21,920 nt of DNA. Origin: an uncultured Clostridia bacterium (lineage in GTDB: Bacteria; Bacillota; Clostridia; Christensenellales; Aristaeellaceae). The notes below the pieces were generated by a model. It saw only the letters and a list, made by a program, of their open reading frames with translations. It had not been told where the DNA came from and did no database searches. This document shows, piece by piece, positions 1 to 5,772 of the stretch; the first letter of the stretch is position 1, and each line of letters begins with the position of its first letter. The stretch covers positions 1 to 21,920 of the forward strand of contig CALCUD010000149.1 of assembly GCA_937906775.1 (NCBI GenBank), in the 5' to 3' direction. Both the position numbers and the translations under genes were made by a program.

Positions 1-243
1 GCCAACACGGCGAGCCTTGACTTCCAGGGCGGGAGCGACATTGTTCAGGGCTTCCTGGAACACTTCAGCCGCTTCCTTGCCGGTCTTCTGGGCAACAGTA
101 TTGAAAGCATCATAGACGACGTTCTGAGCGATACCACGCTTGCCGTCCTCCATGGTCTGATTGATCAGCTTGGTCACAACCGTGGTCCCGTATACGGGAT
201 CCGGCAGAACCTCACGCTTGGGTACAAAACCGCGACGAGGCAT
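1..243 (-). CDS. rpsG: 30S ribosomal protein S7, N-terminal part (cut by window edge)
   Basis: Ribosomal protein S7 is a primary 16S rRNA-binding protein that nucleates assembly of the 30S head and lies near the E site. The 81 visible codons begin MPRRGFVPKREVLPDP and continue with the S7 pattern VTKLINQTMEDGKRG and an AEVFQEALNNVAP segment, which fit the family closely. About half of the usual ~156 residues are present; the rest lies left of position 1. The ATG at 241-243 is chosen because a GGAGG site (251-255 on the complement) stands just upstream. It is the third gene of a leftward rplGB-rpsL-rpsG unit, where fusA and tuf would normally follow. In E. coli S7 represses its own operon by binding the rpsL-rpsG spacer; the long structured spacer here could serve a similar role, but that is inference. 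Confidence 0.97.
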   Translation of the reverse strand, partial: MPRRGFVPKREVLPDPVYGTTVVTKLINQTMEDGKRGIAQNVVYDAFNTVAQKTGKEAAEVFQEALNNVAPALEVKARRVG

Positions 244-463
244 AATATTCCCTCCTACATTAGCTCAGTTAGCTTTGTTGATGTAAGCATAGTCGGCGCT
301 CTCCCTCAAACCGCAAGTCAGCATCAAGCGGTTCCGGACCCGATCTAAGTCCGGTCAGCGCTGGCGTCGTCAGGCAGCGGCCCTCTCCGGTTCCAGGGAG
401 AGAGTCTCACTTGACAGCGCTTTCACGCGCAGCGTCGGGCAGCATTCGCGCACAGGTTGTCGC
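244..463 (-). promoter_or_regulatory. Structured 220-nt rpsL-rpsG intercistronic spacer, candidate translational control region
   Basis: This gap between the rpsL stop and the rpsG start holds several stem-loops on the transcribed (minus) strand. These are a CCGGAC/GTCCGG stem around 334-354, a CTCTCC/GGAGAG stem around 383-402, and a nested pair next to the rpsG ribosome-binding site (TACAT 256-260 with ATGTA 281-285, and AGCT 262-265 with AGCT 271-274). The last structure ends directly at the Shine-Dalgarno site. I see no strong promoter and no U-tract terminator. The spacer may therefore act in the mRNA, for example as an S7-responsive element. No match to a known RNA family could be checked. 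Confidence 0.4.
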
Positions 464-838
464 TTACTTCTTGGGCCGCTTTGCGCCGTACAGGGAACGA
501 GCCTGCATACGCTTGGCAACGCCGGCAGTATCCAGCGCGCCGCGGATGATGTGATAACGAACGCCAGGCAGGTCACGCACACGGCCGCCGCGGATCAGCA
601 CAACGCTATGCTCCTGCAGGTTGTGGCCGATACCGGGGATGTAGCAGGTACCTTCGATGGAATTCGTCAGGCGGATTCTCGCGATTTTCCGCAGAGCGGA
701 GTTGGGCTTCTTGGGTGTCTGAGTCTTAACGCTCAGGCAGACGCCGCGCTTCTGAGGGCAACCCTGCAGAATGGGAGCGGTGGATTTCTTTTCGGCCCGT
801 TCACGTCCCTTACGGACAAGCTGATTAATTGTGGGCAT
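464..838 (-). CDS. rpsL: 30S ribosomal protein S12
   Basis: S12 (124 residues, the usual length) sits at the subunit interface by the decoding centre and controls translational accuracy. The sequence begins MPTINQLVRKGRE and contains the near-invariant stretches TPKKPNSALRK, GHNLQEHSVVLIRGGRV and DLPGVRYHIIRG, ending in a basic KRPKK tail. The lysines of TPKKPNS and of the C-terminal loop, whose replacement gives streptomycin resistance, are wild type, so the protein predicts a streptomycin-sensitive ribosome. The ATG at 836-838 is used, not a start 13 codons upstream at 877, because GGAGGTG (844-850, complement) lies at the right distance and the family begins MPTINQ. It lies between rplGB (73 nt upstream) and rpsG (220 nt downstream) on the same strand. 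Confidence 0.98.
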   Translation of the reverse strand: MPTINQLVRKGRERAEKKSTAPILQGCPQKRGVCLSVKTQTPKKPNSALRKIARIRLTNSIEGTCYIPGIGHNLQEHSVVLIRGGRVRDLPGVRYHIIRGALDTAGVAKRMQARSLYGAKRPKK

Positions 839-865
839 GAGAGCACCTCCTGAATAATATCCTGA

Positions 866-890
866 AAGATTCCGCAACCCTCGGAACCTT
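866..890 (-). other. Stem-loop in the rplGB-rpsL spacer
   Basis: The 73-nt spacer between rplGB and rpsL carries a 9-bp stem with one G-U pair (866-874 with 882-890) and a 7-nt loop. There is no T-run after it, so it is not a terminator. It may stabilise or separate the two cistrons. Nothing else is visible in this spacer except the rpsL Shine-Dalgarno site at 844-850. Confidence 0.35.
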
Positions 891-911
891 AAAGGCGGAT
901 TTGGGGAAGGA

Positions 912-1154
912 TCACTTCAGCAGACCGGCGGCGGCAGTGGATACTTCCACGCCGCAGACCATACCGAGTTCCTTCATCGACGGGACTCTGACACAGGGGA
1001 CGCCAGCTTCTTCAGCTGCGCGGATAACCTGCTGATAAATGAATGTGTCCGCGTCGTTGGCGACATAGGCTCTGGAAATCAGACCGGCCTTCAGTGCCCT
1101 GGTCACCTGCTTCGTTCCGACGACCTTCCGGCCGCCCGCTCTGAGCATTTCCAT
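912..1154 (-). CDS. rplGB: L7Ae/L30e-family ribosomal protein (YbxF/RplGB-like)
   Basis: This small protein (80 residues) belongs to the L7Ae/L30e/S12e/Gadd45 family, whose bacterial members YbxF and YlxQ bind kink-turn RNA. The sequence shows the family pattern GTKQVTRALKAG near residue 14, then AYVANDADTF, CVRVPSMKELG and CGVEVSTAAAGLL. In Bacillus the homologue lies between rpoC and rpsL; here it heads the rpsL-rpsG unit, without rpoC. The ATG at 1154 is chosen because AAAGGAGGTC (complement of 1164-1173) stands 9 nt upstream and the protein then has the family's usual ~80-residue length. An in-frame ATG at 1220 would add 22 residues unlike the family and lies only about 8 nt from the predicted transcription start. 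Its precise ribosomal role is not settled in the family. Confidence 0.9.
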   Translation of the reverse strand: MEMLRAGGRKVVGTKQVTRALKAGLISRAYVANDADTFIYQQVIRAAEEAGVPCVRVPSMKELGMVCGVEVSTAAAGLLK

Positions 1155-1234
1155 CCGTCCGAAGACCTCCTTTCTCCCGGAAAAGCGCACCACAAAAGGG
1201 CATACCCCTCCTCGGAGCATAACGCAACTTGGAT

Positions 1235-1263
1235 ATCATATCATTCTTACCTTTGGTTGTCAA
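1235..1263 (-). promoter_or_regulatory. Sigma-A promoter of the rplGB-rpsL-rpsG operon
   Basis: On the minus strand there is a perfect -35 TTGACA (1258-1263), a 17-nt spacer and a -10 TATGAT (1235-1240) preceded by TGA, an extended -10. Predicted transcription start is near 1228, giving a leader of about 75 nt to the rplGB start at 1154. The -35 lies only one base from the long inverted repeat that ends the upstream transcription unit (1265-1303). Confidence 0.85.
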
Positions 1264-1264
1264 C

Positions 1265-1303
1265 GTTTTCACAAAAAAACAGGCGCCTGTTTTTTGTGAA
1301 AAC
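1265..1303 (-). terminator. Long inverted-repeat terminator of the DUF1538/PII-like unit
   Basis: A 39-nt inverted repeat centred on GGCGCC has 19 pairs per arm with a single bulged A. On the minus strand it reads as an A-tract, a GC-rich core (ACAGGCGCCTG) and then a run of seven T, the pattern of an intrinsic terminator for the gene ending at 1323. The pairing continues past the A/T tracts (GTTTTCAC with GTGAAAAC), which is longer than usual. It could also act on the other strand (six T), but no plus-strand gene precedes it. Confidence 0.85.
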
Positions 1304-1322
1304 AAACGCCTGCCGTACAGGA

Positions 1323-1994
1323 TCATTCATCCTCCAGAACCCGGAGACCGGCCACCTTGCTGACAGGTACCGAGAAACAGATTGCACCGGCCGGCGAATC
1401 CGGACCGGCGTTCTCCAGAACAGCCTGCATAATAGCCGATTTATCTGCGGATTTGGCGACGATCAGGATGATCTCCTTTTCATCCGAGATCGTCATCCCG
1501 CTGAATTTTTTCACCTGGCGGATTCCGGTTCCCTTGGCTGCGATGACCGTTCCTCCTCCGGCGCCCGCCTCCCTGGCCGCATCCATCACCTCATCGGAAA
1601 ATCCTTCATTCAGGATCACATAGATCAGTTCATAAGGGAATACCATCTCCGGCTTTCCCGGTGTAACGGCTCCGGACCCTGTCATGGAAACCATACTGAC
1701 TGCACCTCCCGCGCTTTTGACCGGAATCGCCACCATAATGCCGTTTCCGGGAATATCGATATACATCTCTTCCTTCGTTTTCCGCATCAGTCTGGCGGTG
1801 GTTTCCCTGTCCGCCATTGTGGAAAGAACAGCTTTCTCCGTCGCTGCGAGCTCACGGATCTTCAAATGCTCCGGATGAGCGGTACCACGTCCCATCATGG
1901 TCAGCGTCATAGGCAGTCCCAATGACTTGTAGATTTTTTCCTGAGCCTTCCGGCGGTCGCGGTCCAGAATGGAAATCACATAATAAAGCTCCAT
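1323..1994 (-). CDS. Tandem PII-like protein, partner of the DUF1538 membrane protein
   Basis: This 223-residue soluble protein looks like two PII-like (GlnB fold) halves in one chain. Half one spans about residues 1-97 (MELYYVISIL to GNGIMVAIPV at 83-92) and half two about 120-220 (ELIYVILNEG to PAGAICFSVPV at 201-211). Each half begins with a beta strand like the PII opening and ends with a strand resembling the PII GDGKIFVF segment. Both lack the lysine of that motif, so canonical ATP binding is doubtful. PII proteins are normally ~112-residue trimers that control transporters and enzymes by contact. The ATG at 1994 follows GGGAGG (2001-2006) by six bases, and the upstream DUF1538 stop is one base away, implying translational coupling. 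Its ligand is unknown. PII homology is judged by eye and is likely, not certain. Confidence 0.75.
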   Translation of the reverse strand: MELYYVISILDRDRRKAQEKIYKSLGLPMTLTMMGRGTAHPEHLKIRELAATEKAVLSTMADRETTARLMRKTKEEMYIDIPGNGIMVAIPVKSAGGAVSMVSMTGSGAVTPGKPEMVFPYELIYVILNEGFSDEVMDAAREAGAGGGTVIAAKGTGIRQVKKFSGMTISDEKEIILIVAKSADKSAIMQAVLENAGPDSPAGAICFSVPVSKVAGLRVLEDE

Positions 1995-1995
1995 A

Positions 1996-3516
1996 TCAGA
2001 CCTCCCACAGTTCAATGATTTCCGTATTTCCTGCTGAATCGCCGGTTTCATTCTTCAGCCGGCGCTGCGAAACAACAGAGATCAGTCCCATCAGCTGAAC
2101 GGTGATCAGCGGCATCATCGCGACCAGCGCGACCAGCCCGAACGCATCGCTCATAAGATTGCCGCCCCGTTCCGACACAACGCCCATCGCAAACGGCAGC
2201 ATAAACGCCGCAGTCAGCGGACCGCTGGCTACACCGCCGGAGTCAAATGCAATGGCCGTGAATTTAGCCGGAACAAAGAATGTCATCCCCAGAGCCAGCA
2301 GATAACCGGGAATAACAAACCAAAGAATAGAAAGTCCGGTAACGGCGCGCAACATGCTCAGTCCCATGGCGGCGGACACCGCGACAGAGAGACTGATCCG
2401 CATGACGCCTGAAGATATCGCGCCGCCGCTCAGTTCCTCCACCTGTTTTGTCAGAACATGAACCGCGGGTTCCGCGTTGATGATGAACCATCCCATCAGC
2501 ATACTCGCGGGGATCAGCAGAAAGTCCCATTCAGGGGTGCCCAGATGCTTTCCGAGCATGTATCCCAGAGAAGAAAACCCGACATTGACCCCTGTCAGGA
2601 ACAGGGTCAATCCGGCCAGCGTAAGCGCAAGCCCGACCAGAATATGGAGGAACGGCTTCCTTCTCAGCCGGAGAGAGAGTATCTGAAATATCAGGAAGAA
2701 CACAATGATCGGCAAAAGGGATCCCGCTGTTTCGAGAAGCTGTTCCGGAATTGCCCGGAGATATCCCTGTCCAAGAGCAACCGTATCGGGAAATGTAGTG
2801 ATCACAGACGCGGCAGCGCTGTCCGACGCTCCCCGATAAATAAATCCGAGTACAAGAACAGCCAGAATCGGTCCGATGGAACACAGACCGACAAGCCCGA
2901 AAGAATCCTCCTGAGCACGCGCGTCACTCCGGATTGCCGCCACGCCGACACCCATGGCCATAATAAACGGAACGGTCATCGGGCCGGTCGTCACACCTCC
3001 GGAATCAAAGGATACGGACAAAAAATCCCTGTCGGATAAAAAGGCCAGGATCAAAATCAATCCGTAAAAGGCTATCAGCATCCACCGCAGAGGAAATCCT
3101 TTCAGAATTCTGAGCATGCTCAGCATCAGAAAGAACCCGACGCCGGCAGATACCACAATGACCAGAACCGTCGTATCAATGGCGGGAACATTGGCGGCCA
3201 GCACCTGCAGATCAGGTTCGGAAACAGTAATCGCAATCCCCATCAGCACGCTGACAGAAAGGATCAGCCACACCTTTCCCGAACGGGTCAGACTGCTCCC
3301 GATATGGGTGCCGATCTGCGTCATACTCATATCGGACCCGATTGTGAACAAAGCCATGCCTGCGATCAGAAAAACCGCACCGATCACAAAGGCCAGCATC
3401 AGGTCCGTCTGAAGCGGAACAAATGCAAGTCCCAGAACAGCGACAATCATGACTACCGGCAGGACAGCAGACGAAGATTCTTTCAGTTTTTCCGTCAGAA
3501 TACTGTTTGTTTTCAA
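1996..3516 (-). CDS. DUF1538 integral membrane protein, two tandem repeats (putative transporter)
   Basis: This 506-residue, very hydrophobic protein consists of two homologous membrane halves. Landmark pairs show the duplication: SEPDLQVL (99-106) matches AEPAVHVL (348-355), and FDSGGVTTGP (170-179) matches FDSGGVASGP (424-433), offset by about 250 residues. These are the signatures of the DUF1538 family, whose biochemical role I do not know to be established. The repeated membrane architecture with conserved Glu-Pro and Asp-Ser-Gly-Gly motifs suggests a transporter or channel with inverted or parallel repeats. A TTG start at 3514-3516 is used: AAGGGG stands 8 nt upstream, and no in-frame ATG precedes the first membrane segment. 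It is the first gene of a two-gene unit with the tandem PII-like protein one base downstream, which suggests that the soluble protein gates or senses for this one. Confidence 0.85.
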   Translation of the reverse strand: MKTNSILTEKLKESSSAVLPVVMIVAVLGLAFVPLQTDLMLAFVIGAVFLIAGMALFTIGSDMSMTQIGTHIGSSLTRSGKVWLILSVSVLMGIAITVSEPDLQVLAANVPAIDTTVLVIVVSAGVGFFLMLSMLRILKGFPLRWMLIAFYGLILILAFLSDRDFLSVSFDSGGVTTGPMTVPFIMAMGVGVAAIRSDARAQEDSFGLVGLCSIGPILAVLVLGFIYRGASDSAAASVITTFPDTVALGQGYLRAIPEQLLETAGSLLPIIVFFLIFQILSLRLRRKPFLHILVGLALTLAGLTLFLTGVNVGFSSLGYMLGKHLGTPEWDFLLIPASMLMGWFIINAEPAVHVLTKQVEELSGGAISSGVMRISLSVAVSAAMGLSMLRAVTGLSILWFVIPGYLLALGMTFFVPAKFTAIAFDSGGVASGPLTAAFMLPFAMGVVSERGGNLMSDAFGLVALVAMMPLITVQLMGLISVVSQRRLKNETGDSAGNTEIIELWEV

Positions 3517-3582
3517 ATCATATTCCCCTTAATATCGGTTCCGGATCCATCTGGTTTTGTTCATAAAGAACGTTTCGCTTCT

Positions 3583-3611
3583 ATTATGAGCCTGAACAAA
3601 ATTTCTGTCAA
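3583..3611 (-). promoter_or_regulatory. Sigma-A promoter of the DUF1538/PII-like unit
   Basis: On the minus strand the -35 is a perfect TTGACA (3606-3611), the spacer is 17 nt and the -10 is CATAAT (3583-3588), five of six consensus bases. Transcription would start near 3576, about 60 nt before the TTG start. The quality suggests strong, constitutive expression unless an unseen regulator acts. Confidence 0.82.
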
Positions 3612-3645
3612 CGGAGCGGCAAAGTATTCCGGAGGATACAGCTAT

Positions 3646-3661
3646 ATTCCGTTCCCGGAAT
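3646..3661 (-). terminator. Small hairpin after the methyltransferase gene, weak terminator candidate
   Basis: A 6-bp stem ATTCCG/CGGAAT with a 4-nt loop lies directly after the methyltransferase stop. It has no proper T-run on the minus strand, so termination here is uncertain and some read-through into the DUF1538 unit is possible. Confidence 0.3.
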
Positions 3662-3663
3662 TA

Positions 3664-4416
3664 TTATTTTATCGACCTCAGCGCAAGATACGACGGAATT
3701 CCCAATTCATACAGTCGTCCGACGTTGTTCGTGTCCTCGTAAAGGTTCGTCAGGCGGAAGCCCGCCTCCAGCTGCCCGCCGATCTGCTCCTCCAGTGAAT
3801 GGGAAAACTGCACGCCCGCATCGTCATCCATCAGTATCTTCATCTGCTCCGGATTCTTCAGCGGATTGAACGGCAGCGAATTTACAATGGCTTTTTCATC
3901 GCTGTCCACGATAAAATCCATGTAAGTGCTTACACCGGAGATCAGGATTCCACCGTTCTTCAGGATTCGGTAACATTCTTTCCAGATAGGACGGACTTCC
4001 TCCACATAGCAGTTGGATACCGGATGGAAAACGATGTCAAACTCGTCATTCCCAAACGGAAGCCTTTGGGTCATATCCGCGCGGATAATCCGGATCGGAT
4101 AGCCCTCCCGCTCTGCAACCGTCTTTTCACTTTCAAGTTGTTTCTCCGAGTAATCCAGAACCGTACACTCCGCGCCGAGTGCCGCGAATATGGGCATTTG
4201 CTGACCGCCGCCGCTGGCCAGTCCCAGCAGCTTCTTCCCTTTCAGATTACCGAACCACTCATGCGGCACAGTCCTGACCGGCGTCAGAAGGACATCCCAA
4301 TCTCCGCGTTTCGCGTTTTCATATGTTTCATGGGATATCGGCTTCCCCCATTCCCATCCGTCCTCTTCCGAAATCCATCTGTCGATGGTTCGCGCATTGA
4401 TCTCCTGATAATTCAT
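3664..4416 (-). CDS. Class I SAM-dependent methyltransferase
   Basis: This 250-residue protein has the class I methyltransferase fold pattern. Motif I is LLGLASGGGQQ (63-73), the acidic residue at the end of strand 2 is in CTVLDYS (D88), a motif III-like IRADMTQRLPF follows (about 111-121), then FDIVFHPVSNCYVEE (126-140) and YRILKNGGILI (149-159). These resemble methyltransferase-11 domain proteins that act on small molecules, lipids or unknown acceptors; the substrate cannot be read from the sequence. The N-terminal extension (WEWGKPISHETYENAK) is typical of a common but uncharacterised Firmicutes subgroup. The ATG at 4416 follows AAAGGA and GAGGG sites, both at imperfect distances. It lies 27 nt behind the secreted MBL-fold gene, so the two are probably co-transcribed. 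No signal peptide or membrane segment is seen. Confidence 0.85.
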   Translation of the reverse strand: MNYQEINARTIDRWISEEDGWEWGKPISHETYENAKRGDWDVLLTPVRTVPHEWFGNLKGKKLLGLASGGGQQMPIFAALGAECTVLDYSEKQLESEKTVAEREGYPIRIIRADMTQRLPFGNDEFDIVFHPVSNCYVEEVRPIWKECYRILKNGGILISGVSTYMDFIVDSDEKAIVNSLPFNPLKNPEQMKILMDDDAGVQFSHSLEEQIGGQLEAGFRLTNLYEDTNNVGRLYELGIPSYLALRSIK

Positions 4417-4443
4417 GTTCCTTTATTCTTTCCCTCTGTTGGT

Positions 4444-5502
4444 TTATTGAACCGTGAGTTCACTGTGGACCCGTTCACAGAGCCAGGTTGTCCCGTCTGT
4501 GACAAGATGGACCAGCGGACGGACCGTGTACACAACATGAGTCTGTCCTGACGCCAGAAGAAATTTCTCACTCTCCCGGACATGCGGTACGCTGATTGCG
4601 TTGGTTATCACGACCATCTGCGGGGCAATAGCGTCATAGCACTCCTGAAGCATCGCTGTTTTTCCGTGATGCGGGTATTTAAGAATATCCGACTGAAGCA
4701 ATTCCGGCTCCACACGTTCCAGAAGAATTTGCTGTCCGTACCGCTCCATATCCGCCATAAACAGGATGGAGCGTTCCCCGTATGTGATACGGATCTGGGC
4801 GCTTTGTTCGTTCATGTCCGCCTGTTCATCCGTCTTTTTCCAGACGTGCAGATTGACTTTTCCGTCTCCCATGGGCAGATCGTCTTCATCGCCGAATTCT
4901 GATATTGCAATTCCGTTTTCATTGGCAATTTTCACCGCGTTGACCATGTGTTCGTTGACATTCACCGGGAAGCAGATATCCAGCTCTTTCACCGTTATCC
5001 TGTCGGCAATACGTTTCAATCCGTTCAGATGGTCGTAATGAGGATGCGTATTGATGATCCTGTCAATCGTTTTCACCTGCAGAAAGTCGAGCATGATATT
5101 GACCCGCGGTCCCATCCGGGTATCATCCGCACAGTCGATCATCCATATCTGCCCGTTGTAGACGAGCAGCGCGGCGTCCGCGTCATGGATCTGGGGGAAC
5201 CAGATTTCCAGCAATTCTGCTCCTTCCGGAAATTCAAAATCCGGATAAGCTTCCGGATCGTTCCATCGGTCAATGACAACAGGCGGAACTTCGGGTTCAG
5301 ATACGTCAGTCTGATTCGGCAACTCATCCGGAAGAGCCGTACATTCCACTTCCGTTTCAGGCTGAACGGGGAGCTCTGTCACAATCGGATCAGGCGTTGG
5401 AGATCCTGCCGCCCCGTTCGATGACAAAACATCTTCCGCCAGTGCATTTGAAAAAAGAAAAACCAGTGCGACGGTCAAAGCAAAAAAAATGTACTTACGC
5501 AA
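4444..5502 (-). CDS. Secreted ComEC-like metallo-beta-lactamase-fold hydrolase
   Basis: The 352-residue product has a signal peptide (basic MRKY, hydrophobic 5-18, ALA cleavage near residue 22). A Pro/Glu/Thr-rich linker follows (about 30-75), then an MBL domain. The metal motif is THPHYDHLNG with HPHYDH at 153-158; further metal-site candidates are D251 (FMADM) and the HH of KYPHHG (278-279). This order resembles the MBL domain of ComEC/Rec2 and its free-standing relatives, which are predicted nucleases or phosphodiesterases acting outside the membrane. No ComEC membrane channel is attached. A TTG start at 5500-5502 is chosen because AGGAGAGG stands about 8 nt upstream and the signal peptide begins there. 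It diverges from rpoB and is followed 27 nt later by the methyltransferase gene. The substrate is unknown. Confidence 0.82.
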   Translation of the reverse strand: MRKYIFFALTVALVFLFSNALAEDVLSSNGAAGSPTPDPIVTELPVQPETEVECTALPDELPNQTDVSEPEVPPVVIDRWNDPEAYPDFEFPEGAELLEIWFPQIHDADAALLVYNGQIWMIDCADDTRMGPRVNIMLDFLQVKTIDRIINTHPHYDHLNGLKRIADRITVKELDICFPVNVNEHMVNAVKIANENGIAISEFGDEDDLPMGDGKVNLHVWKKTDEQADMNEQSAQIRITYGERSILFMADMERYGQQILLERVEPELLQSDILKYPHHGKTAMLQECYDAIAPQMVVITNAISVPHVRESEKFLLASGQTHVVYTVRPLVHLVTDGTTWLCERVHSELTVQ

Positions 5503-5553
5503 TTTAGGTTCCTCTCCTGAAAATACTGCCGTTTGTCAGCAGACCATCCATAA

Positions 5554-5582
5554 ATAATAGGAAATCTTTACTTTTCTTTCTA
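5554..5582 (-). promoter_or_regulatory. Candidate promoter of the MBL-fold/methyltransferase unit
   Basis: On the minus strand a -10 TATTAT (5554-5559, five of six consensus) lies 17 nt from a weak -35 TAGAAA (5577-5582). The predicted start is near 5547, giving a leader of about 45 nt. The -35 lies inside the inverted repeat at 5571-5598, so expression may be linked to that of rpoB. Confidence 0.5.
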
Positions 5583-5598
5583 TAAAAAGAAAGAAAAG
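5571..5598. repeat. 11-bp inverted repeat between the divergent MBL and rpoB promoters
   Basis: CTTTTCTTTCT (5571-5581) and AGAAAGAAAAG (5588-5598) are perfect inverted copies around a 6-nt centre. The right arm ends two bases before the rpoB -35 box, and the left arm covers the candidate -35 of the leftward promoter. The purine-rich right arm could act as an UP element for RNA polymerase, or the palindrome could be a protein-binding operator. Confidence 0.6.
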
Positions 5599-5600
5599 CA

Positions 5601-5629
5601 TTGACACACATCTGAACGTATGATAAACT
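5601..5629 (+). promoter_or_regulatory. Sigma-A promoter of rpoBC
   Basis: A perfect -35 TTGACA (5601-5606), a 17-nt spacer and a -10 TAAACT (5624-5629) preceded by TGA form an extended -10 promoter. Transcription would start near 5636, leaving a leader of about 137 nt before the rpoB ATG. Within that leader I see only a weak GCATC/GATGC hairpin (about 5638-5658) and no recognisable L10-type or other known leader. The 270-nt MBL-rpoB gap is thus accounted for by two promoters, an inverted repeat and this leader. Confidence 0.85.
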
Positions 5630-5772
5630 TTAAAATTGCATCAGTATCGTTTAGATGCTGTCGTGCTTTCGTGTGCTTAGCCATTGTACAGGACTTTCCC
5701 TTTCTTTGCAAGCCCGAAAAAGTACGTCATCTATTCGGATCTGGTCGGACAGAATAAGGGGTGATTTCTTTC

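Noticed and set aside
1012..1196. Possible leader frame starting at ATG 1196 behind GAGGAGGGG in the rplGB leader
   Set aside because: The spacing to the ribosome-binding site is only about three bases, and the frame runs through rplGB in a shifted register with no protein-like pattern.
5761..5772. GTG at 5761 as the rpoB start
   Set aside because: The GTG is part of the AAGGGGTGAT ribosome-binding site, and the ATG at 5773 lies at ideal spacing.
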